DNA of 64,000 bases from Cynocephalus volans (lineage: Eukaryota > Chordata > Mammalia > Dermoptera > Cynocephalidae), in NCBI RefSeq assembly GCF_027409185.1, contig NC_084463.1, positions 66,325,852 through 66,389,851 on the forward strand, read 5' to 3'. The notes below the pieces were generated by a model. It saw nothing but the letters and a program-made list of their open reading frames with translations. It was not told where the DNA came from and did not search any database. Each line of letters opens with the position of its first letter. Within the stretch, counting starts at the first letter, position 1. A program made the translations under genes and the position numbers. Shown here one piece after another: positions 26,423-39,399 of this stretch.

Positions 26423-26554
26423 GTCTTTATTTTTTTAAGTCACAAACCAGACAGCTGATTGGATTAGAAGGGAATTTGGTATACATAATTAAGCACAGTA
26501 ATTTCATGTCCTTATTTTCCTAATAATAACATAAAAACAACACGTAGCTCTTAC

Positions 26555-26656
26555 CTGATTTCCTTCACAGGTACTTGCTTCTGGAGAAGCTGCTGTACCA
26601 TCCCTTTTTCTTCTGAGGGAAGCAAAATTAATAAAGCTTCACCATCCTCTTTGTAC
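26555..26656 (-). pseudogene. DDX10P: DDX10 pseudogene exon i (102 nt, +3 in-frame change)
   Basis: After gtttag the exon reads YKEDGEALLILLPSEEKGM, VQQLLQKQVPVKEI and two bases before gtaaga. The parent exon should be 99 nt; the copy has one extra Glu codon (PSEEKGM where human has PSEKAM). Length stays a multiple of three, so this alone would not break the frame, but the surface loop differs from every DDX10 sequence I recall. Splice borders are consensus. Confidence 0.88.
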
Positions 26657-28002
26657 CTAAACAAGAAGAAAATCTGTATCAATGCAACCTGCTTTTTACA
26701 TTTTAACAGTATGATGAACAAAAACGCTGAAGCAAATTCATCTAACTGGTAAATATTAAGAATACCAGTTTTTAACCTTCTGTGGCAGCAGAAAGTTAGG
26801 GCTCTGAATGCCTCATATCAAATTTTCATCACTCGTTATAATTCCTAGTGACTTTTAGGCTGTGCCACAGTACAAGAGCTAGATCTTAAAGAAAGAAACC
26901 AACCAAAGGACATTTCTTAAATAAATGTCTACTTATATAGCATGGAGACGATTTCTCGCTCAAGTCACTAGAGGATCTAATAAAATCAGTCATTTAATGA
27001 ACATGGCAGCAAACATATTAAAGAAATCAATTAATCTTCCTGGGAATTTTATTTATACCTTGGGTATAAAGTTGTTCAGAGACATCAGTTATAAGAAATG
27101 GATCACTGCTCAGATAAAACACATACCTCCAATCCATGTAACTTCTCTTCCCTCACCTAGTAAAATCTTATTTCACACTTGCACCTTCAGAAATTTGTAC
27201 TAACATGGGCCACAAGGCATCTTGTAGTTACTTAAGCTTCTTGTGTTACGTGCATACAGACTTCCTGATACCTTAGTGTCAGCTATGACATGCAACTAGT
27301 AAAACAGACAATGAAATTGGGTATTTGGGGAAATATTTTTAATTAAACAAAAGAAAAAAATCTCAAAGCACTCTCTTCAGGATTCAAGCTATAAAATACA
27401 AAGGGAAATTTTTATAATTAACCAAATAAACTATTTCCTGAGAAACTTTGTGTCAGGCATAAACTGAAGAACACAAAGAAACAGAAGATGAAAATCCCTG
27501 TCTTCTGTTATCTAACGCTCAGTTGAGTAGGAAAGACAAAAACACAGAAGCAAGAGAGTCAAGAGAACAGTCACAGAATTGTAAATAAGTGCTGAAGGTC
27601 AACCACAGCAATAAATGCCACCAACACAGAAGTAAAAAGAGTTCACTCAGGGCTAGCCAGAGATAAACAGAAATAGTCATGGCAGATGGCATTTCAGGTG
27701 GGCCTTGACAGAAAGGAAAAAGCTAAGGTATCCCAAAGATGAATTACATGAACAAAGGAGTAGAAACCAGAAAGTACAAGGCAAATTTAGTAAAGAGTGA
27801 ACACCAAAGCTGGAGTACATAAATGGACAACAGGAAAGACTGCTAAAAAGGTACATAAGATCCTGTTTTTGGAAGACCGTGGATGCCTCTGCATGGAGAG
27901 ACTGAATACCACTGTAAGACCTTTATCATTGAATGCTGAAAGGAAAAACTGACTTTGATGATTTGCTGAGAGATGGTACTATACTGCATTTTAAAATTTG
28001 AG

Positions 28003-28098
28003 GTCGGGCCAGTAAGCTCAGTTGGTTAGGGCATGGTGCTGATAACACCAAGGTCCAGGTTCTATCCCTGTACCAGCCAGCTGCCAAAAATAAAAAGT
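28003..28098 (+). mobile_element. tRNA-Ile-derived SINE, monomer (CYN-like)
   Basis: gtaagctcagttggttaggg then gtgctgataacaccaaggtc, B-box remnant, and a tail of aaaaataaaaag. Imperfect flanking repeat aaatttgagg / agatttgaagg. Lies in the intron between pseudogene exons i and h, on the opposite strand. Confidence 0.85.
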
Positions 28099-28359
28099 AA
28101 GATTTGAAGGGCAATTTTTACCTGACATGTTGGCTCTAAAATTCAACTCCTATGAATAAGGTGAAACTCTAGTCTAATCTCATTTTCATAAGATAAATAT
28201 GTAAATATCCTTATGTGTACACAGATTCAGACAGGAAAATATAAAACTTATCGAAATGTTAAATTTTCTTCAAGTTCATTCATTAATTTTCAACACATTT
28301 TATTAAAGATCCTCTATAGGCTAGGCACTGAAACAGAGATAAAAAAGACATGGTCCTGG

Positions 28360-28556
28360 TGCCGACCCCGTGGCTCACTTGGGAGAGTGCGGCGCTGGGA
28401 GCGCAGCGGTGCTGGGAGTGCCGAGGCCGCGGGTACGGATCCTATATAGGGATGGCCGGTGTGCTCACTGGCTGAGCGCGGTGCGGGCGACACCAAGCCA
28501 AGGGTTGCGGGCGACACCAAGCCAAGGGTTGCGATCCCCTAACTGGTCACACACAC
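28360..28556 (+). mobile_element. tRNA-Ile-derived SINE, composite form with internal 24-bp duplication
   Basis: Flanked by a perfect 19-bp target-site duplication aaaaaagacatggtcctgg (28341-28359, 28557-28575). Contains ccccgtggctcacttgggag, a B box ggtacggatcctatatag, a second block ggatggccggtgtgctcact, then a 24-bp unit present twice in tandem (28483-28506, 28507-28530) before the tail. GC-rich and little diverged, hence young. Confidence 0.92.
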
Positions 28557-30084
28557 AAAAAAGACATGGTCCTGGCTGTTACAAAGCTATTAGGGACAGA
28601 CATTAAAACCAGTAATTAAAACTAGTAATAACAATCAAGTGTTATGAGTGAACTAGTAGACATACAGGAAGCTATGTGTAAGTATGACAGAGAGCTCTAC
28701 TTAATGTAGTCTAGGAGACAAGAAAACTTCCTTGAAGAAATGACATCTAAGCTGAGACCCACAGAAATAATTAGGAATTAGTCAAACATTAGGGATAGGG
28801 ATACAGATGGGAGAGTCAAGGTTTCCATGGGGAAAAGGCAGCATTTAAGAATCCCCTGTATACTTTTGTCTTCATGCTTATTTGCTTTTTCTAGTTAATG
28901 CAGGAAAGAGTAAAGCTGAACATACAACTTACTTAATCCTTTTACTAACTATATTTCATAACTGAAAAAGTAGTACCACATACGTTCTTTATTATATTTT
29001 AACACAGAATAATATGACTGAAAGTTTTTCATATCTATTCACTACAAAGAAATATGAATTTAAAGGATTTGCCTCAGCAATATTGGGCTAAGCCATCCAT
29101 GAAGGCATAAGTTATTAGTGTATAACATAAAGAGGTGACACCCTAAGCAGACGAGATATTTGGGGACATCACAACTTCTGAAGCACCAAGACCTCACTAG
29201 GGACACGTCAAGGATCAAAGAGGACAAAATCAGTTAATACTGACCACTAAGCAGTACCAAAATGCCCTCAGGCCTTCAGAAGTAGAAAGGTTTACTCTGT
29301 GTGGCCCAAACAGGAAAAATCAGGGAAGAGGGAAAACAGTGGTTTGAAAGATTGTCAACCCTTTCAACATTCTATACAAAATTCAGAGACAGCATGATAA
29401 AATAAATAGGCCCACAAGTCTACATAGAGCAAGAACTAGGGCAAAGGGTTAAGAGAACTCTCTGACATCAAAAAGGCATCCACTGAATGTTCTCTGAGAT
29501 TCTTCTGACTCATAAGCAGGAATAATGTGGCCAGTCATCTATATCTATCTTATTTACCCATTCATGCACCCGGAGAGAATTTGTGAGAACGAATTGGGAT
29601 TAAAGTCACAAAGGGGCCACGCACAAACCTTTTAAAGCTATAGCTAACAGAATATGTATATAAAAGGCCACACAAGGTTAAGACAGACTGTAACAGTGCA
29701 GTTTAGTTTCCCCAAAGGAAAATGGAAAATAATATCCAAAGCCAAATCCCACAAGGCAAGCATCTATTAAAAAGATCATCACTGGCCATTTTACCTATTT
29801 TACATTATACATGTCTTTTCCCTGAAACAACGTAAAGCACAAATTATCTCCTACACACTAATACTAAAAAATTTCCAGTTTTCAAGAATAAAAGCTCTTT
29901 TTATAAAGAAGGCATAAGCCATTTCACTTTGTTTTAATGCTTATAAGAATAAAGTCTATTTACCCATGAGGTAGCTTTCAGACTTCAAAAGCAATATCCA
30001 TGGCCTAAGGCTAAATATATATACAAGAGAAATAAATGTTCTTCATAATACTTACATTTTAAAACTCCACATATACAGATTTTT

Positions 30085-30320
30085 GTTTTAGAATTTATTT
30101 CAAATTGACATAAAATTGTATGGATTTATTATATACAACATTATGTTCTGAAGTATATATACAGTGTAGAATGGTTAAATCTTGCTAATCAAAATATGCA
30201 TTACTTCACAGAGTTATTTTTGTGGTGAGAATATATTTAACATTCACTCTGAGCAATTTTCAAGAATATAGTATATTAACCGTAGTCACCATAATAGATT
30301 ATTTTAAGACATATATAGGC
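30085..30320 (-). mobile_element. L1 3' UTR fragment
   Basis: caaattgacataaaattgta, ttatatacaacattatgttc and gtagtcaccataatagatta are the reverse complement of a mammalian L1 3' UTR end. Intronic in the DDX10 copy and same strand. Confidence 0.75.
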
Positions 30321-31333
30321 ACCATATAAAAAAGCCCTGCATCTGAAACAACAAAAATTTCATCTTCACCATTACTATTAATGCCATGTTGTGTTTACGC
30401 AGCTCATCCAAATTTACAAAGAACTTCGTTTTACATTAATTTGCTGATGTTAAAAGCAAACAATCAGTAGAGGACGCAAATATAAAATAAAGTTCCCAAA
30501 ATACCAGGAAGTTGGCCTAAAATCAGCTGGTCACTACATATCAGACTTTAAACTTCGGATCCACTGCTTTTTCAATTATACCAGCATGCTGTCCAGAAAC
30601 AAGGATCCTCAGTAGGTTGATCATGACTGTCTAACTAATACCAAAAAGCTTATCTCCACATCCTGCAGCTCACTAGTATTTTTGGCTAAAATAGGAGATT
30701 CAGACCACTGACTTGGATGCACATGGTAATTCTTCCATTAAAATAACCTTCAAACTATGGCCAGAGAAGCAAAAAAAAAAAAAAAAAAAAAAAAGCCCTG
30801 CCATTCTGGCAATAATTTGCTTTTTACCCAAAAGCCAATAACCCTTTAACTTCAATTCAAATTCTCTAACACATCAACTCCATTCCAATAAAGTCTCTAA
30901 CAGTAGTTGGGAGGTATAAGCAGACACTCCACCCTGCCCTGATCTGGCCCTGTTAATAACTGCCTAGTCACCCCAAGTTCTCTCCACCTGGTGTCCCAGA
31001 TTACAGGTCAAGTTACAAAAGGGTCTATTTAGCACAATTCCATTTTTGTAATCTGAAAAAATATATACACACAAACATACACGAAAAAAAACTTTCTGGG
31101 TGGTAGATTTTAAATAATTTTAATTGTTTTCCCATTATTGTCTAGAATCTGCATGGCGAATAAGCATTACTTTGGTAATAAAATACAAGTTAACAAAAAT
31201 AAGTAAAAAACTAACTCTATATGCTTTTGGACATCTTATATCACTCTTACTTCATTTAACACACATCCTAGTACTACCAAATTAGTGTATTTCCACATCT
31301 TGACCATTAAATCTGAGGATGTACGAATGTGCT

Positions 31334-31380
31334 ACGTGTCCCTAACACACACGTGTCCCTAACACACACGTGTCCCTAAC
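31334..31380. repeat. 17-bp tandem repeat, 2.8 copies
   Basis: acgtgtccctaacacac occurs at 31334 and 31351 and partly at 31368, without substitutions. The perfect identity suggests a recent expansion, just before an L2-like 3' end (gttgttcaataaatatttgg). Confidence 0.9.
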
Positions 31381-33326
31381 AGTTGTTCAATAAATATTTG
31401 GTGAGTAAAGGAAAGCAAGTGACCACTAGATGTTATACGAGGAGATAAAACACTAGATTTGGAGCCAAAAGAAGTGGGTTCCAGTACTGTCGTACTATTT
31501 ATTCATTAGCTATACAATTTTTGATAAGATTTTATTGCGATCTATTACATTTTCTTATTTACACATTATACATTTGAATAAGATGATCTAGGTCCCTTTA
31601 GGATATGAAATTCTACAACTGTGACTATTAATATACTAGTCATTATTCATAACACAAGCATAATCAAGAGGTGGAGAAAGGGAAACATTTGTTGATTACA
31701 CTCTATTCCACAGTCCTTCTTTTTTTCCTTCCCTGAATCTTCCCATTCTCCCTATACCTCAGCCTTACCTGTGGCAACCATCCCCAAGATTTCATGTCAC
31801 TATGAAAGAACAGTGCAGTCTGTCATGCAGATGCAGAAAGACAGCCATAAGGAATCTGAGTCCAACTGTTCTGTTCCTCCCACACAATATGGTACAAAAG
31901 AGAGCTGATTCCAGGAAAGAAGGTATCTCTGACTTACAGGATGTCTAAACACTCTACACTGGATTCTAAGGAGAAAAAAGAATAGGTTTGGAAATATTCT
32001 GGGAAAAAGTAAGTCATCTGCAACCTAATATCTCAAATAACAAAAAGGTATATCACGATAGACTCAACAGTGACAAATTAAGTTCTCCATAAAATAACTG
32101 GAAAGAAACCAAGCCGGTTAATACATACTGCATGGAAAGCTTCTAGCACACTGATTAAGAAAATGGATTTATAGAGTTCACAAAGGGTAGAAATCTTAAA
32201 TTCTATCAACTCTGTTCCCCCAAAAAAGGATTTTTTAAAGCTAAATTTTAATAGATAAGAATAAAAATAAAACTCAAATAAAAGCAGTACTGATTCTACC
32301 TAAAACTGTACTTTCAGGAAACAACTGAGAATTAGATATGATTACCTCATTTTACAGGAGAAGAAACTAAGCCTTAAGGAATTTAAAAACTGACCCAAGG
32401 GTGCACAGCTATTAGGTGACAAAATCAAATTCAGACCTAAGTTTCCTGACTTTTAAAGACAATGTCTGAACAACTATGGGATATCTGGCTCTCACAATCC
32501 AAATAAGAAAGAAAACGACTACATTTTTAGTTTATCTTCATGACCACAAATGGCAGCAAATTTAAGACATCAACCTTCCTTCTCCAAGTACCTGGCTTTC
32601 ATGCATTCTAGAAGCCCTGCATAGGAGCAGCACCCACTAGAATCCATTAAATGTAAACAGCTGCACATTGGCAAGAACGAGCTATAGAATCAGAAAGACC
32701 TGAGTATAAATCCCAGGCCTGGTACTTACTCAACTGAGTAATCTTAGACACATTTTACCTCAAGTCTCTGAGAAAAAGTTTCCTAGTAAGAAAACCTCTT
32801 TCATAAGGTTGCTCTACAGGCTAAATGAGTTCACCCATTATTTACACAAATATTTATCAAATTTTGGGAAGTAAATAGCTAAGCCACAATCCATTCATTC
32901 CCCATGTGGTATAGGGGTAAGTAGGGAGGAGGATGCCAGACAAACAAACAAAAAAGTGATATGGCCAAAGTCAAATCTCCTCGTAAACATACTGACAGAC
33001 CTCCTGGGAGACAAACGCTGTTAGCATGAGGGTCCTCATCTATGAGAGGCTTTTAATAGAATGTACCAGAGTTGTTCACAATCCATGGATTCAGTGGATA
33101 TTTCTCTCTAGTGAGCTCTGCACCTGAGTATACAAATGGCCCATCTGTGTAAGTGATATGTCACACACATCAGTTAGAGTCTTCTGTGTTAGGCTGGGCA
33201 GAGTACACCCTAATGTGGCAAGAAAATACCTGGGGCTGTAATGGAGGTCCCAGACCTCTTCCTGCTTCACCTATAACTCGAGATTGCCTTTATCCTTAAA
33301 ATTATTAATAAAACTTGATACTGGGT

Positions 33327-33855
33327 GTGATGGGTAGCTTCTAAGATAATTCCCAATAATCCACACCTCCTGGTATTCACACCATTGTGTAGTTACCTCA
33401 CACACAGTGAATAGGCTCAGATGTGTGACCACTAGGATACTGCAGATAAGATGGAATGTGACGTACAAGTCTAGGTCATAAAAGATATTGCTGCTTCCAC
33501 CTTTCAATTCCTTGCCCTTTCATAATGCTCTCTCTGATGAGGTCAGTTGACAAGTTGTGAGCTGCCCTATGAAGACAACCATATAAAAAGGGACTAAAAT
33601 GCCTCTGACCAACAGCCAGGGAGGAAATGAATCTCCAACAACTATGTGAGTGAGCTTGGAAACAAATCCAACCCTAGTTGAGCTTAAAGTACCATATGAC
33701 ACCTTGATTGGAGCCTTGTGATAGACTGAGAACCAGAGGACCCAGCTGAGCCACCCCTGGATTCCTGACCCACAGAAACTATGAGGTAAATTATTGCCTT
33801 AAGCCACTAAGCCATGGGACAATTTGTTACACAGCAATAGATAATTAACATATTA
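33327..33855 (+). mobile_element. MLT1-type MaLR LTR
   Basis: tgtgatgggtagcttctaag, ggagccttgtgatagactga, ccctggattcctgacccaca, taagccactaagccatggga and caatagataattaacata follow MLT1. Intronic, opposite strand to DDX10. Confidence 0.8.
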
Positions 33856-36682
33856 GGTAAGATCTATTCATAAGTCGGATTTATTATCTCAAATGTCTGC
33901 TATATGCCAGGACCTGTTCTAAGCACATAGCATACATCAATAAACTAGACAAACACTGCTGCCTTTGTGGAACTTACAATCTAATAGGGAGAAAGAAACA
34001 AAAAATATACTAAGTAAATGCTCTAGTATACGAGGGTACTTCAAAAAGTTGGTGGAAAAATAAATTTAAAAGATGATATGAATCTTTCCATGAACACTTT
34101 GAAATTCATATTTGAAGGCAGAAAGGGCTATGGAAAAAAGAAAATACAGAGCAGGGAAAGAAGTGGTTGGTGGAGGGTAAGAAAGATACCTGTGTGGATA
34201 CCTGAGGAAGCATTTGAGCCAAACAGTGAATATAAAGGCCCTAAGGCAAGAACATGCCTGGCATGTACAAGAAACAGCAAGGCCAGTATGGAGCACAGGG
34301 AACAAGAGCAGAACAGAAAAAGGAAGGGCAGAAGGGAGAATGAACAGCATAGGCCCAGGATGTCACTGGCCTTCACTCTGAATGAAATGGGAAGCCATCA
34401 GAGGAGTGACATGATCTAACTTGTGTTTTAAAAGGATTGGTCCACCTGCTGTATTGAATGGACAGTAGGAGACAAGATGGGGAAGTAAGTTCATGACAAA
34501 ATGTAGACTGCTAAGAAATGTCAGTCCTCTATCTACTCTACAGCTATACTCTACACCAGCTCCTCACTCCTTCAAGATGCAAAATGAAGGATTTGCCTTG
34601 GACTTCTATTAAAACTTTAAACCCTAGATACCAACACACAATGGCAAATTACCACATAAGGAAGCATCAGCCTCTATCTAGAAGGAGCAGAATGAAGACA
34701 GGACTTTCACGAATCTAAGTGAAAGGAATAAAAGAAAGAATTTTCACTAGCAAATTTTCCTGTCCTTTAAGTTAATGCTCATGGAAATTGTCCTTTCACT
34801 TTTATTACTTCAATTCACAAACCAATTAAAGAAACTTTTTAAAATCCCATATCTATTCCAGAAAGTGCTAGTATTTTCCACAAACAAAATAACTCTTCAC
34901 GTTATTGGAAATTTTAACTAGTTTCCATCTTCACATTTGCTGTTAAGATCTAAACTGCTGCCAGTGTGCGTACAATGCAAAGGCTTGGCCTCTGCTGTCC
35001 CCTAGTGGAATCACATTCTGCTACCCAAATTACTCATGAAATTTCTGAGAGTCACAAAATGCAGCCAGACAAATAAAGCTAAGCGAGAATATTGCCGAAA
35101 TTATTTTACCTTCTACTGATCTGGAAAAGAAAATAGTTATACATAAACTCCCACAGGCCCCCCCAAACCTCCCCAAATAAAAGCATTATAAAAGTTAGGA
35201 GTATCTGAGGTGTGCCTACCTTTCATTCCCAAATCTTTTCTATTTCCAACTGGGCATTTTTATAAGAAATGGAAGAGCTTGGTTTTATGAGTACCAAAAA
35301 CTGTAAGCCCTAAAGAGAATCTCTCAAGTGGTAGAATGCACCACAGGATACAGCTTTATAAAATTATATTCATATCCCTTGCTTCACTTGTCCCTAAAGG
35401 AGATCTTTTTTTTTTTAAGGTGTGTGTGTGGTTAAGGAAAATAAAGGGAAGTTTTTCTCGATGGCTCTAGAGCAAAAGAATTTTAGACAGGTGAATAAAT
35501 TAAAACAGAATAAGTACTTCAAAGCAACAAGTACCTGAATCACCCCTTATTTTTATTTAAAGTATAGAAAGGAAAGAACAGATTCCCCAAATCTTAGCTA
35601 TTTGCTAACGAATTCATTTTCCTATATTCATATATTACAGTTCAATTCCAAAAGCAAATACTATCTGGCAACCTGGTTTTAATTACAGCCTAACACATGA
35701 CTTTAATTAGTCTCAAATTTTAATTTAGCCTTTATTCTATTCAATTATTCAGTCCTATGGCCACAAAACTTTCTAATTATCTCTAAGCCCATTAATGGCA
35801 ACTTTTAAACTACCAGAGAACAAAATAAGCATTATATATGCTAAACCTTTCCACTGACTACACATCTAAATAGTCAATTCAAAATATTTTTAATTGTTAC
35901 AAAAGGTCAAACAGGCTGTACTTTCAAAATTGATGACTACATTAAAAATTACATTAAAACTTTTTTTTCAAATTAGTATTCTCTCTCTTCAGACACAATC
36001 ATTGTGATGTTCTTCCTCTCCACGGTCATTAAGACCCAATTTAATGCTCACCACAGCATGCTCAACTCCATAAGATGTTCAACTACATAAGATTTTCAAC
36101 AACTTCTCCAGGAACAAAGAACCCTGAAATACTTCTCCGTCTTGGACCTTTTCTTGGTATACTGAGATGTCCAATAATCTTCATATAGGGAGAGTCATTT
36201 TTAAATACTGCTAAATGTATTCTAGGAAGGAGTCAGTCTGGTCTGCCCTATCCAGGTCTATATCATTGGTACATCTAAGAGCATCTAAGCCCGACATCCA
36301 ATATGCTGTGAGACACCATATCCAACCTTACCTATCCAGAGGACCATAGGATGCAGATGTGTACATAAGTACAGGTACACATGTATACATACCACACATT
36401 TACTGAGAACTAAACACTGGAGAAATAATGACTTCTCAGAATGTCTCACTATGAATAATAATTCAAACATGTACCCAACAGATTAAGAACCACTCAGGCA
36501 CCATGCACTTTCTTATAAAATGGAAAAGAGAACACACTGCTTTTCTACCCATGTCCCATCTGACTTAGATACCAGAAGAAATAAAATCCTGAAGACAAGT
36601 TTGCCTGAATACACAATGACATCATACACAGAACCCAGTTCTAACTCTATTGCTTGTTGTTCAAAATACTATACCACTCGTT
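33856..36682. other. Intronic; ancient repeat split by MITE
   Basis: 33880-34440 is an old interspersed repeat (tatatgccaggacctgttct, aaggccctaaggcaagaaca, gggaagccatcagaggagtg) split by the MITE. From 34440 to 36682 I see nothing recognisable. Confidence 0.55.
34029..34110. mobile_element. Palindromic mariner-like MITE, copy 1
   Basis: gagggtacttcaaaaagttg pairs with the reverse complement of aatctttccatgaacacttt across a short AT-rich loop. Ends lie at TA dinucleotides, and it interrupts an older repeat that resumes at 34111. Confidence 0.75.
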
Positions 36683-36694
36683 GCAATTAAGAGA

Positions 36695-36812
36695 GGCTGG
36701 CCAGTTAGCTCAGTTGGTTAGAGTGTGGTGCTGATAACACCAAGGCCAGGGTTTGATCCATGCACCATACCCACCCAAAAATTAAAAATAAAAATAAAAC
36801 ATTTAAAAAATG
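36695..36812 (+). mobile_element. tRNA-Ile-derived SINE, monomer (CYN-like)
   Basis: ggctggccagttagctcagt, gtgctgataacaccaaggcc and an A-rich tail of repeated taaaaa units. Perfect 12-bp target-site duplication gcaattaagaga at 36683-36694 and 36813-36824. Confidence 0.9.
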
Positions 36813-36824
36813 GCAATTAAGAGA

Positions 36825-38452
36825 CATATTTTTGAACCCTATAGGATATAAACCCTATTTTTAAATAGTCTTTTATTACTATACTATTCTCTCCCTTCTT
36901 TCATGCTGGTCAAAGAAACACATTTAAGTGAGTACATTTTGATTATAACCCATATTTGAAGATGACCTCAGGGTAAATGTGAATCAATCAAAAAACATTT
37001 AAACACTCAAACATTCAAACATCGCTTATGAAAATTAAAAAACATATAGGAAAGAAGAGCTCTACTTCTTGTTAAGCCATAGAAGGACAGGAAAACCTTC
37101 ACCAGCTGAAACAAACAAGAAGTTACCATATACAAACAAAAATTATATTTTTTTCCAAAGCCACCTGAAAACTACAGATCCAAAGAAATCTTAGACTAAA
37201 CTCCAAAGGGACTTCCTGGATGAGCAAGGGATAGAGGAAACTTTCACACCTGGAGCCTCTTGATGAAACAGGCACAGGGCAGGTGAAAAAAGAAGCTTGC
37301 CAGAAAAGTACAGTCTTTGCTTGGGCCTAAAGATCTTGCCATCCCTGGGAAACCCTTAAACAAAAGCCTGTGGCTTGAAATCACAAGCAACTGTTGGTCC
37401 AGTGAGATCAACATTGAAATCCATATCATAAATACTCAATAATCCAGGTTTGAGAAAATGTAAAACCAAAGAAACAGTCCATCTGTGGCTAATTGTAACT
37501 AATCATAACTTTATTGTGATTAATATTTAGGTTGCCATCAATTTTTAAACATTACAAGTATTAGTAAGACAAACATCTCTATGGAAACTTTACTCATCTC
37601 TATTTTCTTAAGATCCATTTCTGGATGCGGAATTACAAAGGCAAAAAGAAGAACTCTAAGGCTTTGATAAGCATTACCAAATGCTATCCAGAAAGATGTC
37701 AACTATTTATAATTCTACCAAAAGCATTCATCTCCAGGCTTCACTGCAACCTCAATAGCAATGACATGTCGTAGAATCCTTTTTCATTAATTCAGATACC
37801 TTTCTATGCCATTTAGTTTCAAATGACTGACTTTGCTATGTTCTATTTCTCCCACAGCTCTTGAGCAAAGGGTGCTTTCATGGAGTGGTGGGTTTGGGGG
37901 AGAGGGGCACAAAAAGAAATATTTGGGAGTGGCCTCCAGCAATGCCTCTAATTCTTGCACTAGGAAGAAAGGAAAAAAATTCATGACTCCACACCGCTTT
38001 GCCTCTTACTAGAGCCTATACGCTAGAAGAGGACAAGATCTAGACTAGAGGAGTCATACTGCTTTGCACTGGCTCTGTAGATCTTTGAACAAGTTGTTTA
38101 ACTGCTCAAAGACTCAGTTTTTCCTCACCTGAAAACAGAGCTTTGAATAGTAGGTCCTATACCTGAGAGATCATTAGGATTCGATGAGATGATGCTCAGT
38201 GAGCAGTTCTACTGACAAGTTTAGTAAGGGAAGATTAAAATAAAACTAAAGTAAGTTTTTCATGGATTCTTCTCAGCACTAATCGAGTACCTGCCATAAT
38301 GATTTACAATAGCTGTGAAGCTGTTATCAACTCACACCACAAAATGCCAAACCAGCACTAAATGTACCTGAATCCTTCCATTCTTTGTCTGCAGTTGGGA
38401 AGCATGCTTTGTACTTAGCATCAAAAGCAAAGAAATGGGCCGCTACACCTAC
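36825..38452. other. Intronic; MIR-like block, no gene
   Basis: MIR-like text at about 38010-38215 (gaacaagttgtttaactgct, gatgagatgatgctcagtga). The rest is unassigned. Confidence 0.55.
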
Positions 38453-38537
38453 CTGGCAGTTCTACCGGCTCTGTGAATATACATGTTGGCATCCTCTGGA
38501 CAATCAAACTGAAGAACCCAATTTACAGCCGGGAAAT
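38453..38537 (-). pseudogene. DDX10P: DDX10 pseudogene exon h (85 nt, motif [10 protein letters not shown])
   Basis: The exon opens after tttgtag, completing Asp, and reads [27 protein letters not shown] and two bases of Arg before gtaggt. HRAGRTAR is helicase motif VI, whose arginines contact ATP. The 85 nt equal 2 + 27 codons + 2, so phase is right. One replacement is seen, Thr to Met in DANTYIH; the ACG to ATG change would again be a CpG transition. The exon is otherwise intact. Confidence 0.92.
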
Positions 38538-39165
38538 CTACAAAGAAAGAATGTCAAGTTTAAAAAAAAAAAAAATCAGTTTAAATGTCTGTCCTGCTGC
38601 ACTATTTATATTTTACAATATTGCTTGCCCAAACTTTCTATGACTATCACATCAAACTAACAGATCATCTGTGAATCCTATTAGAAATAAAGTTAATTGT
38701 GTGAACCAAGAGATAAACATTTTTCTTTGACAAAGTGAACCTAAATTAATGACAGTGTATGAATGAGATTTCTTCATATCTGACATAGAAGAGACAAGCT
38801 GCTTTGGGTCAGACAAATAATGAAATACCCTGATATTTAATAACCTAAAAGAACCACTTTTCATGGGGACCTAGTGAACTACAAAACCAGTTTCTAAATT
38901 TAAATGAAGGTTTACTTTTCCTGCTATTCCCACCTTTATCCGAAGTAATGTCTTTCTAGGTCCCTCCCCATTTCCTAGCGATAATTATTCCATATATATT
39001 TCTGGCTACAGAAGTTTCCATTCATTTCCAGAGAATCCTGCTCTCAACTCCTTGATTTTGCTGCAAGGATTTCAAATCAATTTCTATCAAGGAAAAGGGC
39101 TGAGCACACAAAAAGATATTGGAAGATAATGATACTTAGAAGCATCAAACTGTCACTAAGTCATA

Positions 39166-39399
39166 CACTCATACGTGGAATCTAAAAAAAAAACTGGCTC
39201 TCATAGAAGTAGAAAGTAGAACAACAGTTACCAGAGGCCAGGAGGGAAATGGGGTGGTGGGGGAAGTGGTGGACTAACGGGTACAAAACTATGCTATCTA
39301 CCCTAAGTGAATCATTGTGCAGTATATGCATATATTGAAACGACACAACTGTACCCCACAAAAATATACATGTAAATGTTAAATTTTTTTTTTTTTGAA
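39166..39399 (+). mobile_element. 5'-truncated L1 3' UTR with T-rich end
   Basis: Bounded by a perfect 19-bp repeat aaactgtcactaagtcata (39147-39165, 39400-39418). Body (catacgtggaatctaaaaaa, acagttaccagaggccagga, aacgacacaactgtacccca) is L1 3' UTR on the plus strand. It ends in a T run rather than the expected A tail. Confidence 0.85.

Larger units (their letters stand above)
28576..33326. other. Intronic stretch without genes
   Basis: Includes the L1 3' UTR at 30085-30320, a 24-base A run near 30770-30794, the 17-bp tandem repeat, and MIR-like blocks at about 32340-32440 (tacctcattttacaggagaa) and 32690-32830. The block 29090-29600 looks like an old repeat that I cannot name. Confidence 0.6.

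Noticed and set aside
31334-31380. CRISPR-like direct repeats
   Set aside because: Contiguous tandem units without spacers, in mammalian DNA.
34078-34419. 113-codon plus-strand frame
   Set aside because: Starts inside the MITE and continues through an ancient repeat; charged low-complexity content only.
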